Source of the DNA: VXRN01 sp963664365
GTDB taxonomy: Bacteria; Chloroflexota; Dehalococcoidia; Lucifugimonadales; UBA1123
DNA: 64,000 nucleotides
NCBI GenBank assembly: GCA_963664365.1
Contig: OY761144.1
Coordinates: 1,178,001 to 1,242,000, forward strand
Direction: 5' to 3'
The notes under the pieces were generated by a model. It had not been told where the DNA came from. It searched no databases and saw nothing but the letters and a program-made list of their open reading frames with translations. This document shows, piece by piece, positions 35,411 to 44,201 of this stretch; positions within the stretch are counted from its first letter, which is position 1; each line of letters opens with the position of its first letter. A program made the position numbers and the translations under genes.

Positions 35411-37246
35411 TCACTGTCCCAAGCGTCGCCTTACGGCGGCGGTCAGCGCCGGGACTACCTCGATCCAGTCACCCAGTATACCAAAGTCGGACGCACGGAA
35501 TATCGGTGAGCGCGCGCTGTTGTTGATGGCGACGACCGTTCCGGCGCGCTGTATGCCGACGGTGTGGTTGAACGGGCCGCGCAGCGCGACTGCTACGTAG
35601 AGGTCGGGCGCGACCGACTTGCCGGACAATCCGATCTGGTACTGCCGTGGCACCCAGCCCAGGTCGGCGACGTCACGGGTCGTGCCCAGCGACGCGCCGA
35701 GCGCCTCGGCAAGCTCCCGGATGGGCGGCAGGTTCTCAGGCCCTCCGATGCCTTTTCCGACGGACACGATCCGAGAAGCGTGCTCCAGGTCGGCGCCTTC
35801 TGAGGATTCGTCCACGACTGTTCTCAGCACTCGGATGCGCGACGGCTGTATCTCACCGGCCTCGAACCTTTTGACGATACTCTCGATAGAGTAGTCTGGC
35901 GCGCGGGCAGTTAGTATGCCGGGCCGCACGGTGGCCATGTTAGGGAGCGTCTTGGAGACAATCGGGGCGACTATGCTCCCTCCGAACGCGGGCTTGAGCT
36001 GCGCGAGCCGTCCTTCGTCGTCTATCTCAAGGCCGACACAGTCACCAGTCAGCCCCAGTCCGAGCCTTCCCGCGACGCGCGCCACAAGGTCGCGCCCGTT
36101 GGCGGTGGACGGTATCAGCGCCGCGAACGGCGAGTGACGCTCGATGAGATGGGCCAAGACGGACGTGTGGGACTCGGTGTCGTATTCGGACAGCGCGGGA
36201 TCGCCGTTCAGGTGGACGGCATCGGCTCCGTAGGCGGTCAGCAGACGGACGTGAGAGTCGTCAACGCTTCCAATCAGGACGGCCTCGACCGTCGTGCCGA
36301 TCTGCGCGGCGAGACTCCTCGAGCGTCCAAGCAGTTCCAACGTGACGTGCCGGACGTCCCCGCCTAGAGTCTCAGCGAGTACCCATATGGCTCCCTGTTG
36401 GCCCGTCTCCAGCCTGGGACCCCTTGGTTCGCCCGCCTTTCGAGAGGATGCCTCATCGTCGAACACGCCTCGTTCATCTAGGAAGTCCATCAGCTCCGAC
36501 ACCGCCTCGTCCGGCGGAATGTCCCTGACTATCCTTCCCAGTCGGCTGGACTCGATCGAGAATATCTCGTTTACCCAGGTGGGAGAGCCGTCGAGTCCAA
36601 GCTGGGACGTGTCATCCGTCAGGTCGGCGGCCGTTAGCTCCTCGACCGGCATAGACTGCGCCGCCTCCATCTGATCGCGGCGCGGGTACGTCTCCTCGGC
36701 CACGCCGTCGGTAACTGTGACCAGCAAAGGAAGGCCGCACGAAAGCTCTTGGTGCCCCTCGTCGGTCAGCCGAGTTGCGATGATCGAGTCAAACGACGAG
36801 TCGATATCCAGATTCGACACGGCGGTTATCTGGGGAATGCCCAGCATCTCCGCGACTTCAGGGCCGACCTGCCCCGTCTCGGCGTCTGTGCTGTTGCGCC
36901 CGCAGATAATCAGGTCCGGGCTTTCCCTTTCGAGGGCCAGGGCCAGCGCGCGCGAAGTGGCGAGCGTGTCAGATCCGGCGAAGGCGCGGTCGTTCAGGTG
37001 TACGGCTCGGTCGGCGCCCATGGCCATCGCCTGCACCAGCGCGTCGCGCGCCTGTGGCGGCCCCATCGTAATGACGACAACCTCGGCGTTCGTTTCGGCC
37101 TTCAGCCGCGCCGCGAGGGACAGTCCCAACACGTCGTAGGGGTTAACCTCGTTTGGGACGCCGTCGCGAACGATTCGGCGCGTCTCGTTGTCGAACTTGA
37201 GCATCGAGACGGCGGGGACCTGCTTTATGCATACCGCGATTTTCAT
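35411..37246 (-). CDS. Fused electron transfer flavoprotein, beta-alpha (EtfB-EtfA)
   Basis: 611 residues equal to EtfB (about 260) plus EtfA (about 320) in one chain. The EtfB half starts MKIAVCIKQVPAV and has NPYDVLGLSLAARL, AMGADRAVHL and LIICGRNSTDAETGQVGP. The EtfA half starts near GAIWVLAETLGGDVRHVTLELL and ends with the FAD-binding domain: VSVGKGIGG, WVPRQYQIGLSGKSVAPDLY, VGIQRAGTVVAINNSARSPIF and ADFGILGDWIEVVPAL-like sequence (ASDFGILGDW). It should carry FAD and pass electrons from acyl-CoA or similar dehydrogenases to a quinone oxidoreductase. Separate etfB and etfA genes are the rule, so the fusion is notable. No partner dehydrogenase lies nearby except the CDGSH gene. Confidence 0.92.
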   Translation of the reverse strand: MKIAVCIKQVPAVSMLKFDNETRRIVRDGVPNEVNPYDVLGLSLAARLKAETNAEVVVITMGPPQARDALVQAMAMGADRAVHLNDRAFAGSDTLATSRALALALERESPDLIICGRNSTDAETGQVGPEVAEMLGIPQITAVSNLDIDSSFDSIIATRLTDEGHQELSCGLPLLVTVTDGVAEETYPRRDQMEAAQSMPVEELTAADLTDDTSQLGLDGSPTWVNEIFSIESSRLGRIVRDIPPDEAVSELMDFLDERGVFDDEASSRKAGEPRGPRLETGQQGAIWVLAETLGGDVRHVTLELLGRSRSLAAQIGTTVEAVLIGSVDDSHVRLLTAYGADAVHLNGDPALSEYDTESHTSVLAHLIERHSPFAALIPSTANGRDLVARVAGRLGLGLTGDCVGLEIDDEGRLAQLKPAFGGSIVAPIVSKTLPNMATVRPGILTARAPDYSIESIVKRFEAGEIQPSRIRVLRTVVDESSEGADLEHASRIVSVGKGIGGPENLPPIRELAEALGASLGTTRDVADLGWVPRQYQIGLSGKSVAPDLYVAVALRGPFNHTVGIQRAGTVVAINNSARSPIFRASDFGILGDWIEVVPALTAAVRRRLGQ

Positions 37247-37279
37247 GGTTTGGTCTTGATGGTGGCGAGCAAGGGCGGA

Positions 37280-37558
37280 TCAGCCCGGCGGCCGGCCTTC
37301 CTCGGCGATCCGCTCTTTGACTCGCTGCCGGAAGCCTTCAGGCGGCTCGGACTCGAAAGCCGACTTCAGCAGATCGACGGTGGCGCGCATGGTGTTGATG
37401 AACGCCCTGCACGGAGCGCAGCGTTCGAGGTGCGAGGCTATGCGGTCGCGCTGACGTTTGCCGACGTCCTCGTCTATGTAGTCTGAGGACGCGGCTCGGA
37501 CCTCGGCGCAGTCGGCCTCGCCGCCGCCGAATATGCTAAACAGCCGAGAGAGTGCCAT
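37280..37558 (-). CDS. Putative anti-sigma factor with zinc-finger (zf-HC2-like) motif
   Basis: About 92 residues. The core DYIDEDVGKRQRDRIASHLERCAPCRAF contains the H-x3-C-x2-C zinc motif of ZAS-type anti-sigma factors. An amphipathic C-terminus follows, with no membrane helix. ATG at 37558 or TTG at 37564 may start it. It lies directly divergent (about 200 bases) from an ECF sigma factor gene, its probable partner. A soluble ZAS protein of this kind would sequester the sigma factor and could respond to redox or metal state. Confidence 0.8.
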   Translation of the reverse strand: MALSRLFSIFGGGEADCAEVRAASSDYIDEDVGKRQRDRIASHLERCAPCRAFINTMRATVDLLKSAFESEPPEGFRQRVKERIAEEGRPPG

Positions 37559-37762
37559 CTCCAACCCTTTGGGGCAGCCTATCCCAATCTCCTAGCGGTG
37601 TGCCGGAACGTGGTCGCGCGCGACAGGCCGCTCGGAAGGTAGCGTCACATAGCGGGGTTTCGCTTTCGCGCTCCCTTGATTACAATTGGATGCAACTGAG
37701 TCGGATCGGATTCACCTGTTACCCGGCTGCGCAAGACAACCCTTGTGGGATAGAGTCAAGAC

Positions 37763-38317
37763 TTGGCAGAAGAGGCCAGACAACTGACCGGAGACGTGGA
37801 CTCGTCGAGCGAGTTCGACCGTATTGTGGAGCAGTATTCGGACTTCGTGTTCAACGTGGCACTGCGCATGATGGGTCGGCCGGAGGATGCCGAGGACGTG
37901 GCGCAGGACGCCTTTCTGTCAGCCTTCAGGGCGTTTGACCGATTCAGAGGAGACTCGAAGGTAACGACCTGGCTGTACAGGATCACCGTGAACGCCGCGC
38001 TGATGCGGCTGCGCAAGGAGAAGAGGGCGCGGACGCTCACGCAGACCGGGTTGGATGATGTCGAGGTACCGGACTGGAGCGAAGGGCCGGACTGGCACGC
38101 ATCCAACTCCGAGCTTGGCGACAGACTGCGCGAGGGTGTGGAGATGCTGCCGCCCGACCTGAAGGCCGCCGTGGCGCTGCGGGACGTGGAGGGGCTGTCC
38201 AACGCCGAGGCGGCCGAGGTAGTCGGAGTCGGAGTGCCCGCTCTGAAGTCGCGGCTTCACCGCGGGCGGCTGCTTCTCAGAAAGCATCTCGAAGAATTTC
38301 TGCGAGTGACGGATTGA
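37763..38317 (+). CDS. ECF-type RNA polymerase sigma factor
   Basis: 184 residues with sigma region 2 (FDRIVEQYSDFVFNVALRMM, then AEDVAQDAFLSAFRAFDRF and TTWLYRITVNAALMRLRKEKR) and region 4 (LPPDLKAAVALRDVEGLSNAEAAEVVGVGVPALKSRLHRGRLLLRKHL, split). No region 1 or 3. Starts at TTG 37763 with a poor ribosome-binding site. Divergent from the putative zinc anti-sigma gene. The regulon cannot be told; the downstream aminotransferase gene begins 41 bases after it. Confidence 0.93.
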   Translation: MAEEARQLTGDVDSSSEFDRIVEQYSDFVFNVALRMMGRPEDAEDVAQDAFLSAFRAFDRFRGDSKVTTWLYRITVNAALMRLRKEKRARTLTQTGLDDVEVPDWSEGPDWHASNSELGDRLREGVEMLPPDLKAAVALRDVEGLSNAEAAEVVGVGVPALKSRLHRGRLLLRKHLEEFLRVTD

Positions 38318-38358
38318 GGAAAGCGGGCGATCACTGGGACCGTCCGGGGAGTAGAGTC

Positions 38359-39693
38359 ATGCCGACCATAGAAGAGCGTTTCAGAGAGAAGTTCGCCGGC
38401 TCAGAGGACTGGCATCGGCGCGGCAAGGAACTGTTCGCCGGCGGCGTGACCCACCAGACGCGGTTCACGTCGCCGTTTGCGGTCTATTTCGAGCACGGAG
38501 AGGGGCCGTTCAAGTACGACGTGGACGGCAACGAGCTCATCGACTACGTGATGGGCAACGGCTGCCTCATGATGGGCCACAACCCCCCGGAGGTCGTCGA
38601 GGCGGTCATGTCTCAGAGCCGGCGCGGTTCGCATCTCGGCGGGGCCTCCACCCATGAAATACGGTATGCCGAGGCGGTCAAGCGGCTGATCCCCAGCATC
38701 CAAACCGTTCGGTTCACGACTTCAGGCACCGAGTCCACCTACCTGGCGCTCAGACTCGCCCGCGCCTACACGGGCAAGTCGAAGATCGTCAAGTTCTACG
38801 AGCACTTCCACGGCTGGCACGACTACGTCGCGCCCGACTCCGGCCAGGCGCTTGGCGGAGTTCCCCAAGAGGCCATCGACACGGTGATCGTGTCTCCGGT
38901 GGACGTCGCCGCGCTCGACAGAATCCTCTCGGACAACGACGATGTCGCCGCGGTGATAGTTGAGTCCAACGGCGCGCATTATGGCACATTCCCGCTGATG
39001 AACCCGGACTTCCTGCACGACGTTCAGGAGGTCAGGTCCAAACATGGAGCGCTGTTCATCATGGACGAGGTGATTACGGGCTTCAGGCTCTCGCCCGGAG
39101 GGGCGCAGGCGCGCTGGGGCCTGGAACCGGACCTTACGACAATGGCCAAGATCGTGGCCGGAGGCCAGCCCGGGGCCGCGGTCGGAGGACGCTCCGAGAT
39201 CATGGACCTGATGGCCCTTAGAGACGACCCGGAGTGGGACAACGTTCACAGGGTCCCGCAGGGCGGCACGTTCAACGCCCAGCCGGTCACGGCGGCCGCG
39301 GGCATCGCCACGCTTCAGGCGATCGCGACGGGTGAGGTCAACGCTAGGGCGGACGCCATGTCGGCCCGGCTCAAGGACGGCCTGAACGAGGCGTTCATCA
39401 GAAACGAGGTGACCGGACACGCCCACGGAATCGCGTCGATCATACACGTGAACCTCGGCGCGGAGTGCAACTGCGACCGCGATCTGTGCAACATGCCATA
39501 CCAAGACATCTACGACACCATGCCGACCGAGAGGACCCGCGCCATCAGGCGCGCGATGCTGGTCAACGGAGTTGATATGATGGGAGGCCGCGCATTCCTG
39601 GTGTCGTCATCGCACGGCGAGGATGTAATCGACGCGACGGTCGACGCGTTCTCGCAGTCGTTGAAAGACCTCCGGGAAGAGGGAGCGATATAG
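38359..39693 (+). CDS. Class III aminotransferase, glutamate-1-semialdehyde aminomutase-like
   Basis: 444 residues. It has the class III pattern: DGNELIDYVMGNGCLMMGHNPPEV, VRFTTSGTESTYLALRLARAYTGK with the phosphate-binding Ser/Gly, EHFHGWHDY, ALFIMDEVITGFR with the PLP Asp, and LTTMAKIVAGGQPGAAVGG with the Schiff-base Lys. It ends with HGEDVIDATVDAF. Similar to HemL, but a His/Cys-rich insert near residue 365-380 (CNCDRDLCNMPYQ) is not in HemL, and there are no haem genes nearby, so another amino-ketone/acid substrate is possible. ATG at 38359 follows GGGGAG; the frame runs back into the sigma gene. Confidence 0.88.
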   Translation: MPTIEERFREKFAGSEDWHRRGKELFAGGVTHQTRFTSPFAVYFEHGEGPFKYDVDGNELIDYVMGNGCLMMGHNPPEVVEAVMSQSRRGSHLGGASTHEIRYAEAVKRLIPSIQTVRFTTSGTESTYLALRLARAYTGKSKIVKFYEHFHGWHDYVAPDSGQALGGVPQEAIDTVIVSPVDVAALDRILSDNDDVAAVIVESNGAHYGTFPLMNPDFLHDVQEVRSKHGALFIMDEVITGFRLSPGGAQARWGLEPDLTTMAKIVAGGQPGAAVGGRSEIMDLMALRDDPEWDNVHRVPQGGTFNAQPVTAAAGIATLQAIATGEVNARADAMSARLKDGLNEAFIRNEVTGHAHGIASIIHVNLGAECNCDRDLCNMPYQDIYDTMPTERTRAIRRAMLVNGVDMMGGRAFLVSSSHGEDVIDATVDAFSQSLKDLREEGAI

Positions 39694-39737
39694 GCGCATT
39701 TTGGCAGAGACTCTGGGCCGTTCAAAGGGGATATTCC

Positions 39738-39980
39738 ATGCTACAAGAGATGATTGATTGCAGGTTTTGCAAAGGCACGGGATCGCGATACAGGGATGGT
39801 AGTACACCACTTTGCCCTGTTTGCGATGGGAAAGGTGTGGTGTACGTGAGGGTACCATATGAGACGTGCAGGTTTTGCAGAGGCACGGGATCGCGATACA
39901 GGGATGGTAGTACACCACTTTGCCCTGTTTGCCATGGGCTGGGAGTTTTTCATAAAGGTGAAATCAGAGGGGATACTTAG
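39738..39980 (+). CDS. Small protein with duplicated CxxCxGxG zinc-binding units
   Basis: 80 residues made of two nearly identical 36-residue units. Each unit has CRFC-(K/R)-GTGSRYRDG and LCPVC-x-G-x-G, i.e. two CxxCxGxG knuckles of the kind in the DnaJ cysteine-rich domain, so each unit can hold one zinc. The DNA copies (39759-39830 and 39867-39938) differ at only about two positions, indicating a recent in-frame 108-base tandem duplication. The role is unknown. An RNA- or protein-binding or thiol-chaperone-like function is conceivable. Confidence 0.75.
   Translation: MLQEMIDCRFCKGTGSRYRDGSTPLCPVCDGKGVVYVRVPYETCRFCRGTGSRYRDGSTPLCPVCHGLGVFHKGEIRGDT
39759..39938 (+). repeat. Recent 108-base tandem duplication inside the CxxCxGxG gene
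   Basis: Two 72-base blocks, each starting TGCAGGTTTTGCA, lie 108 bases apart and are almost identical. The intervening bases encode the linker, so the duplicated unit is 108 bases, exactly 36 codons. Confidence 0.85.
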
Positions 39981-40030
39981 GCGCGACAGCCTCCGTGACG
40001 GAATGGGCCAGAGAGAGGACGAAAACACCA

Positions 40031-40780
40031 TTGTCGAGATTCAAAGACCAAGTTGCCATCGTCACGGGCGCGGCAACCGGCATAGGCTACGGGATAGTCC
40101 GACGGCTGGGGAGTGAAGGCGCGAGCGTCGTCATGGTCGATATAGACGGCGAGCTTGGCGAGCAGGCATCGAGCGAGCTGTCTGCCAGGGGAGTGTCTGC
40201 TCGACTGACCATCGGCGACGTCGCCGAGCCCGAGACCGCCGAGCGCGCCTGTCGGCAGGCGTTGGACGAGTGGGGCAGGGTGGACATTCTGGTGAATAAC
40301 GCGGGCATCGGGGGCATCACCGGAAACATCTGGGAGCTTCCGGTCGAGGAGATGGACCGCGTGTACAGGACGAACCTGCGGGGCGTCTTCTCGTTCACCC
40401 ACACGGTGGCGCCGCATATGCTGGAGCGCGACTACGGGCGCGTCGTCAACATCGCGTCCGTGGCGGGCAAGGAAGGCAACCCGCGAATGGTTCCTTATTC
40501 CGCGACCAAGGCCGCGGTCATCGGGCTGACCAAGTCCGTCGGCAAAGAGCTTGCGGGGACCGGAATCAGGGTGAACTGCGTCACGCCCGCCGTCGTTCAG
40601 ACGAGGATTCTGGACGAGTTCACCCCTGAGCAGGTTAGCTACATGGTCGAGCGCATCCCGATGGGCCGCACGGGCGAGATCGATGAGATCGCCGCGTTGG
40701 TGGCCTGGCTCGCATCGGAAGAGTGTTCGTTCAGCACCGGAGCCGTTTTCGACATCACCGGCGGCCGGGCGACATACTAG
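40031..40780 (+). CDS. Short-chain dehydrogenase/reductase (SDR)
   Basis: About 249 residues. Cofactor motif TGAATGIG follows the first strand VAIVTG, Asp after the second strand (VMVDIDGE) favours NAD(H), NNAGIGG is present, and the catalytic Ser (IASVAG) and Tyr/Lys (YSATK) are complete. Classical FabG-like SDR; substrate unknown. The frame is open back to a GTG at 39995. The TTG at 40031 gives the normal N-terminus (SRFKDQVAIVTGA) but its AGAGAGG is 12 bases away, so the start is not certain. Confidence 0.9.
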   Translation: MSRFKDQVAIVTGAATGIGYGIVRRLGSEGASVVMVDIDGELGEQASSELSARGVSARLTIGDVAEPETAERACRQALDEWGRVDILVNNAGIGGITGNIWELPVEEMDRVYRTNLRGVFSFTHTVAPHMLERDYGRVVNIASVAGKEGNPRMVPYSATKAAVIGLTKSVGKELAGTGIRVNCVTPAVVQTRILDEFTPEQVSYMVERIPMGRTGEIDEIAALVAWLASEECSFSTGAVFDITGGRATY

Positions 40781-40827
40781 CGGGTTCGGATAACCCAAGA
40801 AAATATGCCTCCAGGCGGAGCGGCGCC

Positions 40828-42027
40828 ATGGCGACAAGAGTTCCAAAAGATGCTAGTCCCTTCACTCCCGGCAGTCCTGTGCCGGTGGAACTGTTCGCCG
40901 GTCGGGCTCAGCACATCCAGGAAGTTGACAACTACCTGAGGCAGACCGCCTCCGGCAGGCAGGAAAACGTGTTCCTGACGGGAGACCGCGGTATTGGCAA
41001 AAGCTCGTTCGCCTCTATAGTACGGCAGATGGCCGGCGTCAATCATGACATGGTCGGCGTTCACGCCTTCCTCGGAGGCGTGACTACTCTCGAAGAACTG
41101 GCGCGCCGCATACTCGAAGAGTTGATAAGAGAGGGATGGGACCAACCCTGGTACGCTCGGATTTCCAACCTGCTTGGGGACCATGTAAGGAAGGTGGGGC
41201 TACTCGGCATCAGTATCGAGTTCCGTCCGAGTCCGGATGAGTTGACACTGCTCGCGCGCAGGTTTCCCGAAATACTCGGCGAGTTTGTGGCCCGGATCAT
41301 GGAAGACAAACGTGGGGCGCTGATAATCCTCGACGACATCAACGGGCTGGCCGACAACGACGCGTTCGCCAACTGGTACAAGAGCGTGGTTGACCAGATC
41401 GCGACCCAATTCGGCCCATATCCGGCCCTCATCATGCTGAGCGGACTGCCCGAGAGACGCGACCAACTCTCGGTTCAGCAACCATCGCTTATGAGAGTGT
41501 TCAGAATAGTCGAGCTCGAAAGACTGTCCGACGAGGAAGTCGAAGATTTTTTCACCAGGGCGTTTGGCGAAGCCGGAATGTCCGTGAACACCGACGCCAT
41601 GCGGGTAATGGTGGAGCACTCTAGTGGGCTGCCCGTGATGATGCAGGAGATCGGAGACGCCACTTTCTGGGCAGACTCGGACGGCGTCGTGACTCAGAGC
41701 GACGCCGTAGCAGGTATTAGAGGAGCGGCTATAATCGTTGGACGAAAGTACCTGGCTCCAAGCATCTACAGAACTATCAGAAGCGACAGGTACCGAGCCA
41801 TCATCCGAAAGATGTCCAGTGATTCCATACAGCCGGCCTTTACAAGGCAACAGATCAAATCCAGAGTCAGCGCGGAAGAGTTTCGAGTATTCGACAACCT
41901 ACTGAGAAGGTTACGCGAACTAGGCGTCGTGGAAACCTACCCCGAAGGCGGGATCGGGGCCTACAAGTACACCAACCAGATATACCCGGTCTATATGTGG
42001 ATGGAAGCCCAAGAGTATGTCGAGTAG
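40828..42027 (+). CDS. AAA ATPase with C-terminal winged-helix-like region
   Basis: 399 residues. Walker A TGDRGIGKSS is at 51-60, Walker B GALIILDDINGL at about 193-204, a sensor-like strand LIMLSGLPERR follows, then a helical lid. The C-terminal part (SDRYRAIIRKMS, FTRQQIKSRVSAEEFRVFDNLLRRLRELGVVETY) looks like a winged helix. The arrangement resembles archaeal-type/Orc-like or STAND ATPases that work as switches; no effector or sensor domain is attached. ATG at 40828 follows GGAG by seven bases. The next gene begins 14 bases downstream, hinting at a shared transcript with the dehydrogenase. Confidence 0.8.
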   Translation: MATRVPKDASPFTPGSPVPVELFAGRAQHIQEVDNYLRQTASGRQENVFLTGDRGIGKSSFASIVRQMAGVNHDMVGVHAFLGGVTTLEELARRILEELIREGWDQPWYARISNLLGDHVRKVGLLGISIEFRPSPDELTLLARRFPEILGEFVARIMEDKRGALIILDDINGLADNDAFANWYKSVVDQIATQFGPYPALIMLSGLPERRDQLSVQQPSLMRVFRIVELERLSDEEVEDFFTRAFGEAGMSVNTDAMRVMVEHSSGLPVMMQEIGDATFWADSDGVVTQSDAVAGIRGAAIIVGRKYLAPSIYRTIRSDRYRAIIRKMSSDSIQPAFTRQQIKSRVSAEEFRVFDNLLRRLRELGVVETYPEGGIGAYKYTNQIYPVYMWMEAQEYVE

Positions 42028-42041
42028 GTGAGGGAGCGCAG

Positions 42042-43019
42042 ATGCCCACCATGCCCGCCGCGCTGGCGACAGGACTGAGACAGCTACGATGCGATGCGAT
42101 ACCCGTGCCCGATCCCGAACCCGGCAAGGTACTGGTCAAGACCACGCTCGCGTCGATATGCGGCAGCGACCTCCACATCTGCTACATGGGCTGGAACGTT
42201 TACGAGTGGCCGCTGCCGCACGGCTACCCCGGCCATGAGGGCGTGGGCGTCGTCGTCGATGGCGGCGGCACAGGCTTCCAAGAGGGCGAGCTTGTCCTGA
42301 CCGTCCCGAACATCTGGGGTTCCAAGACGTTCGCCGGATACCAGCTTATCGAGCCTCATTTCCTGATGAGACTGCCGACGGACACGCCGCAGGCCCACCT
42401 GCTTATGGCGCAGCAGTTGGGAACTGTGGTATTCGGCTGCCGCCGGCTGCCGTCCCTCGTCGGCAAGACTGTGGCGGTGATAGGTCAGGGTTCAGTCGGG
42501 CTGTTCCACGACTTCATGCTGAGACGTATCGGTGCGCATCGCATTATCGCTATCGAACCGGTGGCCGAGCGTCTGGAACATGCGCGGCGCATGGGCGTCG
42601 ACGACGTCATCGACGTAACCGGTAGGCGCGCGACCGACGCGGTTCTCGACCTCACCGGGGGCGAGGGCGCGGACCTGGTCATCGAGGCGGTCGGCAGCGT
42701 GGACACCATGAACCAGGCTTTGCAGATCGTTCGGCCACTTGGCAGAGTCGCCATGTTCGGGCTGCCGCCCACGATGGAGCGGGCGCCATTCGACTGGGAC
42801 ACCTTCTTCCGCAAGCGGCTGGACATTCACACAGTCTTCGGAGCGCAGGACGAGCCCGGCCTGCCCGCGTTTCAGATCGCCGTGGACTTCATCAGGAGCG
42901 GCGAGATAGACATGGAGCCGTTCGTGACGCACCAGTACCCGATTGGGCGGGTTCAAGAAGCGTTCGACCTGGCGGAGTCGAGGGGCGACGGCGCGCTCAA
43001 GGTGTCGCTGACGTTCTGA
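42042..43019 (+). CDS. Zinc-type alcohol dehydrogenase-like (MDR) protein
   Basis: 325 residues. Catalytic-zinc features: Cys40 (SICGSDLH) and GHE at 64-66 in GYPGHEGVG. The Rossmann part has VAVIGQGSVG and a following IAIEPVAERLEHARRMG. The four-cysteine structural-zinc loop seems absent. It resembles threonine/sorbitol dehydrogenase-like MDR enzymes; substrate unknown. ATG at 42042 has GGGAG five bases upstream. It converges with the HAD gene six bases later. Confidence 0.9.
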   Translation: MPTMPAALATGLRQLRCDAIPVPDPEPGKVLVKTTLASICGSDLHICYMGWNVYEWPLPHGYPGHEGVGVVVDGGGTGFQEGELVLTVPNIWGSKTFAGYQLIEPHFLMRLPTDTPQAHLLMAQQLGTVVFGCRRLPSLVGKTVAVIGQGSVGLFHDFMLRRIGAHRIIAIEPVAERLEHARRMGVDDVIDVTGRRATDAVLDLTGGEGADLVIEAVGSVDTMNQALQIVRPLGRVAMFGLPPTMERAPFDWDTFFRKRLDIHTVFGAQDEPGLPAFQIAVDFIRSGEIDMEPFVTHQYPIGRVQEAFDLAESRGDGALKVSLTF

Positions 43020-43025
43020 ACGCCG

Positions 43026-43751
43026 CTACATCTCTAGCTGCAACAGTTCGGGCAACGCTCTGATGATGCGGTCAGGCCGGACATTCGATTCCGGCGGCAG
43101 CCCGCGGCCTCTGGTATCGTGCCAGATTGCGGTGATGCCCAATCTCTGAGGAGCGGCGACTTCCCACTCCAAGTTGTCGCCCACGATCCATGCGTCGGAT
43201 GGCTTGGCGTCGAGCTTCTTCAGCGCATGGAAATAGACCCGCTCGTCCGGTTTGCCCACTCCGAACTCTTCCTCGACGAGAATGTAGTCGAAGAACCTTG
43301 CGAGGTCGAACCTGTTGATCTTCGCGCGCTGGCCGGCGGAGTTGCCGTTGGTGACCATCGCGAGACGGACGGGGGAGTTGCGCAGCGTCTCCAGAGTTTC
43401 GATCGCGCCGGGAAATGGCCGGACGATCTCGAGGCGTTTCCGGACGTACTCGTCCCCGATCCGCCGCGCGATGTCGGCGGAGTCGATGCCCATCTGCCGA
43501 AATGCGCCCAGCGCCACCTCGTGCCCGGCGTTGACGTGGTTGAGCCGGCCGAGCCGGTGCCGTTCGGGGTCGGACCAGAACCAGCGACGGTACGAGTCGA
43601 TTCCTTCTATTAGCTGGGTCACGGTCCAGCCCGGCAGGTCGTCGATATACCGCTGGCAGATCCGTCTCCAGATGTCTCGGGACCCGGACTCGTAGGCGAT
43701 GATGGTGTCGTCCAGGTCGATCAGCATCGCCTTTGGGAACCGGCTAAACAT
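43026..43751 (-). CDS. HAD-superfamily hydrolase (YjjG/subclass I-like)
   Basis: 241 residues. Motif I is LIDLDDTIIAY with Asp12 and Asp14; the cap domain is helical. Motif II is LAMVTNGNSAGQ, the Lys motif is VGKPDERVYFHAL and motif III is WIVGDNLEWEVAAPQRLG. Complete catalytic set, so an active small-molecule phosphatase is likely. It overlaps the end of the DUF971 gene by eight bases, so the two are probably co-translated. Confidence 0.9.
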   Translation of the reverse strand: MFSRFPKAMLIDLDDTIIAYESGSRDIWRRICQRYIDDLPGWTVTQLIEGIDSYRRWFWSDPERHRLGRLNHVNAGHEVALGAFRQMGIDSADIARRIGDEYVRKRLEIVRPFPGAIETLETLRNSPVRLAMVTNGNSAGQRAKINRFDLARFFDYILVEEEFGVGKPDERVYFHALKKLDAKPSDAWIVGDNLEWEVAAPQRLGITAIWHDTRGRGLPPESNVRPDRIIRALPELLQLEM

Positions 43752-44076
43752 CCCGTTCGGCCTTGCACTGGTCGCACTGGCACAGCAGGCGCAGCGCGTC
43801 GAAAGGGTAGATGCCGGTGTAATGGCCGTCGCTCCATAGGAACTGCACGGCGTACCGTCCGACCGGAAGATAGTCCTCGGCCCGCAGGTCCGCCGGAACG
43901 CTGGCAGGGTCGAGCAGCCTCCGGTTCGTCCACTCCTCCACGCACTCGGCGCAACTACAATTCACGCGCAGGTAGGTCGCGGAGAACTCGGACACGTGGC
44001 CGTCGGCCCAGTTGACGCGAACGTCCTGACCGTCGATCTCGACGCTGGAAACTCTGAGGTTTGGGTTGTTGGTCAT
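43744..44076 (-). CDS. DUF971 family protein
   Basis: 110 residues. Two WxDGH units (NWADGHVSEF and LWSDGHYTGIYP), with YLRVNCSCAEC and LLCQCDQC cysteine pairs, are the marks of DUF971, the domain also found at the N-terminus of gamma-butyrobetaine hydroxylases. The cysteines probably bind a metal or Fe-S cluster (family members are linked to Fe-S protein maturation; role here inferred). Upstream of, and overlapping, the HAD gene. Confidence 0.9.
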   Translation of the reverse strand: MTNNPNLRVSSVEIDGQDVRVNWADGHVSEFSATYLRVNCSCAECVEEWTNRRLLDPASVPADLRAEDYLPVGRYAVQFLWSDGHYTGIYPFDALRLLCQCDQCKAERDV

Positions 44077-44201
44077 GGGACTGTTCCGGAACTAAAGGGT
44101 AAGCGACACACGTATATTATCTCATAGGGTATGCTGGTGGCGCTGATATTTGGATATGACTGCGCGCGACCGCGCAGCCGATTCCGTCCGATTCCAGATC
44201 G

